Below are positions 8,571 through 16,300 of a DNA stretch of 64,000 nt, in pieces. Each line of letters starts with the position of its first letter. The first letter of the stretch is position 1. The notes below the pieces were generated by a model. That model was not told the origin of the DNA. It worked only from the letters and a program-made list of their open reading frames with translations, and ran no database searches. This DNA is from Bacteriovoracaceae bacterium UBA6200. Its GTDB lineage: Bacteria; Bdellovibrionota; Bacteriovoracia; Bacteriovoracales; Bacteriovoracaceae. Position numbers and translations under genes: made by a program. The DNA lies in the NCBI GenBank assembly GCA_002422605.1, contig DISW01000003.1:62001-126000 (forward strand). The letters run 5' to 3'.

Positions 8571-8681
8571 TTTTTTAACACAATCCCAACATATCCTTAG
8601 TCGAACACTAACCTACTTCTGACACTACCTTTCGAAATCTTGTGTTACTAATGCCGCAAGTTTTTAACCAAAGGAGCCTCT

Positions 8682-9044
8682 ATGAAAATGTTCGCTTTAA
8701 CTATTCTTGCTACTCTTAGTGTTTCTGCATTCGCTGACCCAAGAGACACAAATCTAGAAAAAAGACACATGGACTTGATCGAAAAAGCAGTAAAAGAAAA
8801 ATGCTCGCTTCGCCGCGGCTCTGTTAAACCAATCAGCACAAAAGTCACCGCCCACAAAATCGACCAGGGCATTACTGACTACTCATATGTAACAGTTGTT
8901 GAAGCTACTGATCGCGTAGATCAAGGTGTAACTGATTTATATCTAGTTGAAGTAAAAAGTGATTATGCTGACATGTATGATCACACTAACAAAGACTGGG
9001 GCGTGTATTCAGTTCTTTCTGTTGGGAATTGCGAACTATTGTAA
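8682..9044 (+). CDS. Small secreted protein, unknown function
   Basis: 120 residues with a signal peptide (cleavage after VSAFA/D). The mature protein has two cysteines (KEKCSLRRG and VGNCELL), which could form one disulfide, and an internal near-repeat: DQGITDYSYVTVVE and DQGVTDLYLVEVK, 30 residues apart, each looking like a turn followed by a beta strand. That suggests a small beta-rich periplasmic or exported protein. The start has a good ribosome site (AAAGGAGCCTCT). It stands alone between rnpB and a terminator. No family recognised. Confidence 0.75.
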   Translation: MKMFALTILATLSVSAFADPRDTNLEKRHMDLIEKAVKEKCSLRRGSVKPISTKVTAHKIDQGITDYSYVTVVEATDRVDQGVTDLYLVEVKSDYADMYDHTNKDWGVYSVLSVGNCELL

Positions 9045-9052
9045 TCAAAACA

Positions 9053-9082
9053 AAGAGTGGTTCCTCTCCAGGGGCCACTCTT
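9053..9082. terminator. Hairpin terminator between convergent genes
   Basis: Arms AAGAGTGG (9053-9060) and CCACTCTT (9075-9082), followed by CTTTAT on the plus strand. It lies between the ends of the small secreted gene and mutY, and could serve both. Confidence 0.6.
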
Positions 9083-9084
9083 CT

Positions 9085-10119
9085 TTATGACTCGAGTCTG
9101 GCGAGTGCTTTCAAAGTCGCCGTTGAAAAGTTTGATTCTTCATTTTTGTAGTCCCGCCATTCAGACTTCGCTACAAACGGTAATTTTTTAAATTCTTTCT
9201 CAGTTAAAACCAGCACACTATTTTTAATTTTGTATTTCGTAATGACGGTTTTGAAAGAGAAGTCATGTCCTGGATTCGTGACAAGACAAGGGTACTGCTT
9301 CAATTTCTTATCTGTAGTAGACAAGATGAAAGTTGGAATCTCATACTGACCTGAAAGCCATTCTTTTTCGCTCTTACGATAAACGAGAATATTATCTTTT
9401 TTCTTAACCACAATCCTTAATAAATGAACGTCGTGAAAATCTTCCTTCTTAGATTCTTCTTTAAAAACAGGAACGGCCAAAGGCTTGCCTTTTTTAAAGC
9501 TCTCGCAATCTTTTTTAAGGGGACATAACTCACAACTGACCTTTCTTGCCTGACAATAAGTACGTCCTAAATCCATCAGAGATTCATTGAGATTTCTAAA
9601 AGACATTTTCTGATTAAAAATCTTCTTATCTTTAAAAAGCTCCGCAATTTCTTTTTGGAGTTTAAGCCCTTTCTCAGATTTTAAATGAAAGAGACGTGCA
9701 ATCACCCGTTCCAGGTTAGCATCAACCGCAAGTCCTGGGTGGTCCATACCTATAGCAATCAGAGCATTCGCCGTATAAGGCCCAATCCCCGGAATCTCCT
9801 GAAGCTTCTCCAGATCATGAGGAAACTCTCCCCCATGCTCATTCACAATCGCCTCTGCAATCTTTTTCAAGTTACGTGCACGCCGATAGTAACCCAATCC
9901 TTTCCACGCCACCGTCAGCTCATCTTCACTCGCTTCTGCCAGACTCCCCAGTGTAGGAAAACGTTTTAAAAAGCGCTCATAGTGATTAAGCACCGTCCCC
10001 ACAGTTGTCTGCTGAAGCATGATTTCTGAAACGAGTGTTCGGTAGAGTGAGCGATTACGACGCCAAGGCAGATGAGAAAATTCCTGCATCGACCACTGAA
10101 GAAGATTTTTAAGATTCAT
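9085..10119 (-). CDS. mutY: A/G-specific adenine DNA glycosylase
   Basis: Base-excision repair enzyme that removes adenine mispaired with 8-oxoguanine. 344 residues. Seen in order: catalytic Glu32 in SEIMLQQT, the helix-hairpin-helix IPGIGPYTANA near residues 109-119, catalytic Asp133 in AVDANLERV, and the 4Fe-4S loop Cys189-x6-Cys196-x2-Cys199-x5-Cys205. A Nudix-like C-terminal domain from about residue 225 should recognise 8-oxoG. Transcribed alone or with the downstream secreted gene's terminator as its end; the upstream VWA-like gene on the same strand ends only 15 bases before its start, so co-transcription with 10135-11474 is possible. Confidence 0.95.
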   Translation of the reverse strand: MNLKNLLQWSMQEFSHLPWRRNRSLYRTLVSEIMLQQTTVGTVLNHYERFLKRFPTLGSLAEASEDELTVAWKGLGYYRRARNLKKIAEAIVNEHGGEFPHDLEKLQEIPGIGPYTANALIAIGMDHPGLAVDANLERVIARLFHLKSEKGLKLQKEIAELFKDKKIFNQKMSFRNLNESLMDLGRTYCQARKVSCELCPLKKDCESFKKGKPLAVPVFKEESKKEDFHDVHLLRIVVKKKDNILVYRKSEKEWLSGQYEIPTFILSTTDKKLKQYPCLVTNPGHDFSFKTVITKYKIKNSVLVLTEKEFKKLPFVAKSEWRDYKNEESNFSTATLKALARLES

Positions 10120-10134
10120 GAAGGGATTTTGTTA

Positions 10135-10917
10135 TTACTTGCAGCTTTTGGCAAGATCATCAACCAGATCGAGGAGCTGTTTGGCGGTCAGAGCGTCTTT
10201 ATCCCCACGAATTTTCCCTTTCTTACTCTCAATAAAATCAGAAAAGTCCTTATGGAATTCATAGATATCAGTCACAATAACCAGTCTCTTGGCATCCGAG
10301 CGCTCAATCCAATCCATGAGCCGCTTATAATCATTAAGCCCCTGGTTGTTGCACATCTGATCAATACTCCCCGCTTGCTTAATCGATGTATCAAACATCA
10401 TGACGTTAACCTTCTGATTAAAGCCGCAACTCTGATCAAGTCTTGAGACTAAACTCTTCCGAAAGCATCCGCCTTCTTTGTCCGTGTAATCAAACTCCCG
10501 CATGGATGATGAAGTATCAATCCACAGATCAAGTTTCATCACCGGCGCTTTCGCCTGGGCCCGGGCCTTGCCGCAAAAGATATCAAAGTAATTATTGGGA
10601 TCACAGTTAATCAGATCCCGATCAACAGAACTACCTGAAGGAATCTGAGGACCTTTTTTTTCGTCGACGGCTTTTTCAACATCTACTTCAGACCCCGCAT
10701 CATCTTTCTTATAAAGACCAAACTGCGGATCAAAGCAGTACTCTCCCATCTCCTGGCATTCCAGCTTGGCCGTTTGAGAGCGGTATACATAAGGAGAGCG
10801 ATTTAAGAGTTCATTTAACTGAGTGACTTTGGAATTAGAAAGAAACCACACCTCAATCTCTGCTGGTGCGGCCATGATCTCGAACGAAATAAGAAGCAGT
10901 AGAAAAAAACGAATCAA
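10135..10917 (-). CDS. Secreted VWA-like protein with MIDAS motif
   Basis: 260 residues with a signal peptide (cleavage near EIMA/A). From about residue 125 the sequence reads as a von Willebrand A-type domain: the strand MKLDLWID leads into a MIDAS, Asp134-x-Ser136-x-Ser138, and RLVIVTD at about 215 is the expected later strand ending in an acidic residue. Such domains bind a divalent metal and protein partners. Four or more cysteines in the middle (LINCD, IFCGK, GGCFR, QSCGF) suggest disulfides and a periplasmic setting. Its ATG overlaps the stop of the regulator gene by 4 bases, so the two are translationally coupled. Partner unknown. Confidence 0.75.
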   Translation of the reverse strand: MIRFFLLLLISFEIMAAPAEIEVWFLSNSKVTQLNELLNRSPYVYRSQTAKLECQEMGEYCFDPQFGLYKKDDAGSEVDVEKAVDEKKGPQIPSGSSVDRDLINCDPNNYFDIFCGKARAQAKAPVMKLDLWIDTSSSMREFDYTDKEGGCFRKSLVSRLDQSCGFNQKVNVMMFDTSIKQAGSIDQMCNNQGLNDYKRLMDWIERSDAKRLVIVTDIYEFHKDFSDFIESKKGKIRGDKDALTAKQLLDLVDDLAKSCK

Positions 10918-11474
10918 AATTCCACGTTCCTTTGTCTAAAGTAACGGAAGATCGCATCTCCTAAATCCACCATCAAATCCCGGTCATTTACATCCAGGTT
11001 GAGAAAGTCGTTAAGATAAGCTTTCTGTCTGGGTGAAAGTGTTTCCAGTTTTTCTCTGATCGAAATATCGGTACGAGTGGAACCGACAGATGTTTCCCCG
11101 AAGGTCATAGTCTGTTTTCTTCCACCAACGTTAATCGTTGCCTGAGGTCTGGTCTTAACCTCTTCTTCCGCACGTTTCTCATCGGCACCTTTTTGATCAG
11201 CATAAAATCTCACTAAGCGTTTAAAGGTTTCGGTAGATTCTTCTTCCACCCCATCGATCACTTCGTGCAAAGGGATATTGAGTGTCGCAATGATATTGGC
11301 GACTAATTGCTCGTCGACATTGCTGGTTTTCAAATTGAGAAAACGGCTCATGGTCGAGATACCCACACCACACATTTCTGAGAGGTCTTTCTGGGTTAAT
11401 CCTCCCCGCAATTGCATATATTTGCGGACTACAGCGAGAAAGGTTTCTAAAAAGTCTGAACTAAAGCGGATCAT
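10914..11474 (-). CDS. XRE/Cro-type transcriptional regulator
   Basis: 186 residues. An XRE-type helix-turn-helix occupies about residues 20-65, with recognition region LTQKDLSEMCGVGISTMSRF (26-45). The C-terminal half is a separate segment rich in charged residues; LSPRQKAYLNDFLNL near residue 150 looks like an oligomerisation or interaction helix. The start has a purine-rich ribosome site (GGGGGTGG). It is divergent from the pentapeptide-like gene, and the 124 bases between hold five ATTGCA-type half-sites, one palindrome sitting inside the opposing promoter. The simplest reading is that this protein binds there and represses that promoter, and perhaps its own. That is inference from layout. 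Confidence 0.8.
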   Translation of the reverse strand: MIRFSSDFLETFLAVVRKYMQLRGGLTQKDLSEMCGVGISTMSRFLNLKTSNVDEQLVANIIATLNIPLHEVIDGVEEESTETFKRLVRFYADQKGADEKRAEEEVKTRPQATINVGGRKQTMTFGETSVGSTRTDISIREKLETLSPRQKAYLNDFLNLDVNDRDLMVDLGDAIFRYFRQRNVEF

Positions 11475-11501
11475 AATCCACCCCCTTGATTTCCTTATCG
11501 G

Positions 11502-11568
11502 ATTGCAAATTAATTCCTTAATGCAATTTTATATCTTGACGCAATTAGTCGAATTGCGTATCATTGCA
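11502..11568. promoter_or_regulatory. Promoter with palindromic operator in its spacer
   Basis: Plus-strand promoter: -35 TTGACG (11536-11541), 17-base spacer (11542-11558), -10 TATCAT (11559-11564). The palindrome ACGCAATT-AGTCG-AATTGCGT (11539-11559) has perfect 8-base arms and fills the spacer, touching both hexamers. Further half-sites ATTGCA (11502-11507), TGCAAT (11522-11527) and ATTGCA (11563-11568) extend the array; start-to-start distances are roughly 20, 19, 11 and 11 bases, near whole helical turns. This is the arrangement of a repressor operator. The divergent XRE-type regulator is the obvious candidate to bind it. Confidence 0.75.
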
Positions 11569-11598
11569 GTCAGGAACTAAAACGCGGCGGAGGGGCCC

Positions 11599-12033
11599 AT
11601 GTTCACACAAACAATTGAAAAGACTCAATTAGAATCATCGGAAAGCTACCAGCTGATTAAGGACGAACAGCTAGCTTCGGTCGTCATCTCCTCCCAGATC
11701 CTGGCCGGCTCACGCATCCTACTGAGCACCTACCGGCAAGTGGTCTTCTCCGACTGCGTGTTCTATGCCTGCGATTTTCAAGGGGTTACCTTTGAGAACT
11801 GTGTATTCGAGAATTGCAGCTTCGAATTCTCACACCTTAAGGCCTGCAACTTCAAGAATTGCAATTTCACTAATTGCAACTGGGTGGCTTCCAGCTCAAG
11901 AAACTCTGTTTATTTAGACTGTGATCTTACATATGAGCATCAGATGGCATTGCAAGGAAGCGGAAATGACCTTCAGTTCAATTCTAAGAATCACACAACT
12001 GACATCTATATTGAAATGGCTTTGGCCGCATAA
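11599..12033 (+). CDS. Pentapeptide-repeat-like protein
   Basis: 144 residues, no signal peptide. Between about residues 48 and 100 the sequence falls into five-residue steps with a large residue, usually Phe, at the centre and Cys or Asn after it (FENCV, FENCS, LKACN, FKNCN, FTNCN), the pattern of a right-handed pentapeptide beta-helix (PF00805) in a Cys-rich variant. Eight or so repeats make only two coils, so it is small for this fold and unlike the longer DNA-mimicking Qnr/MfpA proteins. Ribosome site GCGGAGGGG. It is the first gene of a short operon under the palindromic operator, followed by a tiny membrane peptide. Function unknown. Confidence 0.75.
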   Translation: MFTQTIEKTQLESSESYQLIKDEQLASVVISSQILAGSRILLSTYRQVVFSDCVFYACDFQGVTFENCVFENCSFEFSHLKACNFKNCNFTNCNWVASSSRNSVYLDCDLTYEHQMALQGSGNDLQFNSKNHTTDIYIEMALAA

Positions 12034-12043
12034 GGGGGATTTT

Positions 12044-12124
12044 ATGAATCTAAGCTTTTATGGCCTGACACTTATGATTAATATTTTCGGTTTGGCGGTC
12101 CTGATTAAGGCCTACGGGATTTAG
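12044..12124 (+). CDS. 26-residue single-span membrane peptide
   Basis: Tiny gene, ATG at 12044, with a strong ribosome site (AAGGGGG) that overlaps the stop codon of the pentapeptide-like gene 10 bases upstream. The product starts MNLSFYGLTL, continues with a hydrophobic helix (MINIFGLAVLI) and ends KAYGI, one membrane span with a single Lys near the end. A terminator follows 28 bases later, so this is the last gene of the operator-controlled unit. Short hydrophobic peptides of this kind include membrane-active toxins and small regulators of membrane proteins; nothing in the sequence decides between these. Supported by position, ribosome site and hydrophobic pattern, not by homology. Confidence 0.6.
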   Translation: MNLSFYGLTLMINIFGLAVLIKAYGI

Positions 12125-12151
12125 CCAAAGTTCCCAGTCCCTACCCAAAAG

Positions 12152-12190
12152 ACCCTCGGGAGAGCGCGACTTCCGGGGGTTTTTTAATTT
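12152..12190 (+). terminator. Terminator of the pentapeptide-like operon
   Basis: An 11-bp stem, ACCCTCGGGAG (12152-12162) with CTTCCGGGGGT (12170-12180), including two G-T pairs, a 7-base loop, then TTTTTTAATTT. A strong intrinsic terminator on the plus strand. Confidence 0.85.
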
Positions 12191-12264
12191 AGATCAAATT
12201 AACTTCGGCTTTGATCCCGCGCTGGGGTTTAGTTATCTCCGTCTTTTATTTACACGGAGGTTGT

Positions 12265-12705
12265 ATGCGTAAGACTTTTCTCTCGGCGGCATTACTCACA
12301 GCTAGTTTTCAGATCACCGCCGGCACTTGTCCACAATTTCAAAGGACTTATCAAGAATGCCATTCCCGCTCTATGATTGAAGCCTTTCAGGTAAGTCGGA
12401 TAGATGTGATGGATTCAATGAAAGCTTTTGAGTTCATTATTAAAGCTCGCTATGAAACCAAGCATTTAAAATTCACAACCAATGGTCTGCCGGAAGAAGT
12501 GAACCTCCCGAATGAAGAAGGCATACCTGTACCCTACGTGCAAACCGCCCACTGTGTGGATGATCGCATCCACCTGGTGATTCAGAATGAGGATCATTTT
12601 GGAAAAGAGAGTTATGAGTTTTTTCCGAAAGCTGGAAACCTCACCATGAAAACCTACCTTAATAGCGTTCTCATTAATGAGGTCATCTGTAAGACTACTG
12701 AGTGA
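12265..12705 (+). CDS. Small secreted Cys-containing protein
   Basis: 146 residues from the ATG at 12265, chosen because a clear ribosome site (ACGGAGGTTGT) precedes it and a signal peptide (MRKTFLSAALLTASFQITA) begins there; the in-frame ATG 54 bases upstream has neither. Cysteines in GTCPQF, QECHS, AHCVDD and VICKT make two possible disulfides. The rest looks beta-rich. Exported, no family recognised. Its end overlaps the end of the convergent lolA-like gene by 11 bases. Confidence 0.72.
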   Translation: MRKTFLSAALLTASFQITAGTCPQFQRTYQECHSRSMIEAFQVSRIDVMDSMKAFEFIIKARYETKHLKFTTNGLPEEVNLPNEEGIPVPYVQTAHCVDDRIHLVIQNEDHFGKESYEFFPKAGNLTMKTYLNSVLINEVICKTTE

Positions 12706-13306
12706 TCACTTTGGTGTTAGAAGAAGGCTTAAATACAAAGTGACTGGCGGGAAAGGTGGTGTTCTCTTTCATATCAATCAACTTGATATTGATTTTACCG
12801 CCGTCATTCTTGGTCAGAGTCATTTTGTTAAAGCCTTTTAGCTCTTTAACGTCTTTGGCATTCTTATCAGTATGAAGAACGACTTCTTTAAAGCCCATTT
12901 CTTTTTGAATAGTCGGAACGAAAGTCAGAATTAATTGGTTCTTATTATATTTGGTGGTGAAAATTTTGGAGTTATCCACACCGTCTTTAACTGAATCCAA
13001 AAATTTGATGATCGGAAGGTTCGAAGACTTCTGAATCGTAACCTGATCCTTCTCACCTTTCACGCTGGCCGGCTGGTAAAGCCAGCTTTTCTTAGGATTC
13101 ACCACAAATAAACTTGGAACTGGTGAGGTCACTTCAAAACGAAGATTTCCCGGGAACTTATAATCGATTTTCCCGAAGCTCTTTTTCTCTTTCCCGCTCA
13201 CCAGAGAAATGATGCTCTCTTCGTAGTTAGCGGAAAAGGATGTGGGAACAAAGCTCTTTGCCAATGAAAGGGTTGGGAGCAAAACGAGTAAAAGAAGAAA
13301 TTTCAT
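12695..13306 (-). CDS. lolA: LolA-like outer-membrane lipoprotein carrier
   Basis: 203 residues with a signal peptide (cleavage near LSLA/K). The mature N-terminus follows the LolA pattern: SFSANYEESI, an FGKIDYKFPGNLRFEV segment (the KPGxFRW region of LolA), then VVNPKKSWLYQPA (the region where LolA has DG...W.YD). A second beta half ends in FVFKPS. LolA shuttles lipoproteins across the periplasm from the inner to the outer membrane. No lolB is visible. The gene lies downstream of smc but separated from it by a strong terminator, so it needs its own promoter in a short gap of under 70 bases or relies on read-through. The family is likely; the symbol less certain. Confidence 0.75.
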   Translation of the reverse strand: MKFLLLLVLLPTLSLAKSFVPTSFSANYEESIISLVSGKEKKSFGKIDYKFPGNLRFEVTSPVPSLFVVNPKKSWLYQPASVKGEKDQVTIQKSSNLPIIKFLDSVKDGVDNSKIFTTKYNKNQLILTFVPTIQKEMGFKEVVLHTDKNAKDVKELKGFNKMTLTKNDGGKINIKLIDMKENTTFPASHFVFKPSSNTKVITQ

Positions 13307-13315
13307 ATTGGTTCC

Positions 13316-13361
13316 AAAAAAAAAAGGGGAAAGCTTCCTCTTACTGAAGTTGCTTATCCCC
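13316..13361 (-). terminator. Terminator of smc
   Basis: On the minus strand, GGGGATAAGC pairs imperfectly with GCTTTCCCC, with an inner ACTTC/GGAAG stem, and ten consecutive T follow (13325-13316). It starts 13 bases after the smc stop and ends just before the start of the lolA-like gene. Confidence 0.85.
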
Positions 13362-13373
13362 TGTCCACAAACC

Positions 13374-16300
13374 TTAATGGAGTTGCACAGAGACGGCCTT
13401 GGATACGCCGGGCTCCTGCATTGTCACACCGTAAAGTGTGTCATTCAGTTCCATGGTTTTCTTATTATGTGTAATTAAAATAAATTGTGATTCAGAACTC
13501 ATCTCTCTTAAGAGCTCGTTGAAACGTCCAACGTTAGCATCATCAAGTGGAGCATCAACCTCATCCAGTAGACAGAAAGGAGATGGCTTCACGAGGAAGA
13601 TAGAGAAAATCAACGACACTGCTGTCATGGCCTTTTCACCACCGGACATGAGGGTAATTGACTGCATTTTCTTACCAGGCGGCTTGGCGATAATATCCAC
13701 ACCACACTCGATAGAATCAAGGTCGCCGGTCACTTCAAGTTTCGCTTCCCCACCACCGAAGATGATCGGAAAAACTTTCGAGAAGCGCTCATTAACTTCA
13801 AAGAAAGCTTCCTTGAAGCGCTCTTTTGATTTTTCATCAATATGAGTAATCGCCGTTTGAAGATCTGTTAGAGATCTCTTCAGTTCTTCTTCCTGAGTTT
13901 TCAAGAAGTCGTAACGAAGTTTCTGACGATCATACTCTTCAATCGCCGCCCAGTTAATTTCACCAAGACGGTTAAATTCAGTTTTATAATCTCTGAACTT
14001 TTCCTTGGCTTCTTTAATCTGACCAGGGAAACGCTTTTCGAATTCGTAGTCGACAGCTTCAATTTCTTTTGTGCCGTCTTCTGTTTCCATGACATACATG
14101 GCAGAGAGATCTTTCAGATCAGTAATCTGCTCGGAAGAAATCTCCAGATGTTTCATCATGACAGAACGAAGATCAACTTTATATCTTTCGAAGATATCTT
14201 TAACTAAGAGTTCTTCCTCTTGAATGATCTGAGTTGTTCTGAGCTCAAGCTCCACATTCTCTTTTTCAATCTTATTCAAGCGATTATTGATTTCTTTAAG
14301 CTCAGATTCTTTTTCCTGCATTGAAAGAAGAACCTGGGCGATCTGATCTTTTAAGAGATTCAGGAACGATTCTTTTTCAGAAAGGACTTCAGCCAGATCT
14401 CGGTTAGAAGCTTCAACATTTTCAGCTTCAAGCTGAGCGTTTTCAATTTCCGTATTGAAGTTTTCTAAAAGCTCAGTGTTAGCTTCTTGTTTTTCACGGT
14501 AGCGGTCAATCTGGGCATTAACGTCTTCAATTTGAGATTTAAGAGAAGTTAATTGTTGCTGGTAACTCTGGGCCTTAACCTTAAGTTCCATCATTTCATC
14601 GCGCTCATTCTCAAAAGTAATTTTGAGTTCCTGATAGCGTGATTCAAGATCAGCGACTTCAGAAGAAAATTCCTGAACTTTCCCATCAAGATCTTCTTTA
14701 TTATTGATGAGCTTTTCATCACTTTCCAGAAGTTCCAGACGAGTGCGGGAAGTTTCAGATTTTCTGTTCTGAAGAATTTGTAAACGTGAAGAGTTAGAAG
14801 ACTGGTTCGACTCTTTCGACTCTAAAGCCGCTTTAGTAGCAGCGTAAAGAGTATTTACTTCGTTAAACTCTTTGGTTTTTTCTTCCAAGAGAGTTTTCTT
14901 TTCGGCCAGGGTTGTCTCAATCTGCATGATTGTTGTTTCAACAATCGCGAGCTCAGACTGTTTCGTTTCAAGCTCAACGCCCATTTCCTGAATCAGGTTG
15001 TTACGTTGAACGATACCCTGAGCTTCAGAAGCTGAGTCGTTACGAACTCCGTACAAGACAGAGTTTCCGACTTTCTTAATGAGAACTTTTCCATCCTTAG
15101 AAACGAGTCCTTTAAACTGGATATCTGGGTTAATTTTAGACGCCAGCTCCGTGGTTAAGTTCTCAACAACGAAGAAACCGTTAAGAATCTTCGAAAGTTT
15201 AGCAGCATAGTCCTGGTTATTGATACGAACGATATCAACCAGGGCCTTCATGTTCTGGCAGCCCTGAGTTTCCAGACGTCCAATTGACTCACTGGAAATA
15301 ATTCCATCCTGAGGCCAGAGAACATCTACCGTCGATTCAAATTCATTCATAAGGTTAGCGAATGCTTCCTTACCTTGAGTCGAAAGAACCACATCCAGTG
15401 ACTCTCCGATCAATTGCTCAACAGCAACAGCATATTCCGGATCACACTCGATGAGTTTACCCAACACTTCTAAAGAGCCGTCATCTACTTTTTGAACCAG
15501 TTCTACAGCTCCAGCGCGGCGGCCTTCGGCAGAGTTATTGATCTCAATAAGGGATTGGCGCTTAGATTCAAGTTGAATCACATCACGAGAAAGCTCGCGG
15601 TATTTAGCATCATTTGTTTTAAGTTCAGATTGGAGCTGGTCAACTTCTTCTTTAAGAAGAGGCATAGCAGCTTTGAATTCTTCAACCTTGGCCCCTGAAG
15701 ACTTCACTGTCGCACGGTCTTTCATGAGATCGTCTGTGAAGTTTGAAGTGGTCTTTTCAAGAGTTTCAATTTCGGCCGTTAAATCCTGAAGGAGTCTTGA
15801 GAATTCTTCTAGTTTTGAAGAGTTTTTGAAGGCTTCATTATCAAGGGCCTGAAGTTTTTCTTTCGAAGCATTGAGTTCACGACGCTTTTCACCCAGTTCT
15901 TCTTCCAGGTCAAACATCTGAGACTTAAGAAGCTCAACTTTCTCTTCCAGATTAGAGAAATCCATTTGCTCATAGTTATTAGACTCAAGGTCTTGTAACT
16001 GAGCAGTCAGGGCTTCCAGTCTTTCCGAGCGCTTCTCAATATCAAGATTAAGCTCTTCATTTTCTTTCTGAGCTCTTTCGATTTGTTTTTCTTTATCGAT
16101 CAATGATTTCTTTAAATGCTTCACTCTTTCTTCAGCTGCGGCCAATTCTTTAGAGTGATCATTAAAGTCATCCTGAGCGACATCAATTCTTTCCATCATG
16201 TCAATCTTCTGGATTTTTTCATCTTCCAGAAGGAGATCAAGCTGAGATTTTCTTAGAGTTAAGTTCTCATGCTCAGTCTCACGAGACGCAAGCATAGAGC

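Noticed and set aside
11599..12033. Pentapeptide-like protein as a Qnr-type gyrase protector
   Set aside because: Only about eight repeats, in a Cys-rich form, compared with some 40 in Qnr proteins.
12211..12264. Longer N-terminus for the secreted protein at 12265
   Set aside because: The internal ATG has the ribosome site and the signal peptide; the upstream one has neither.
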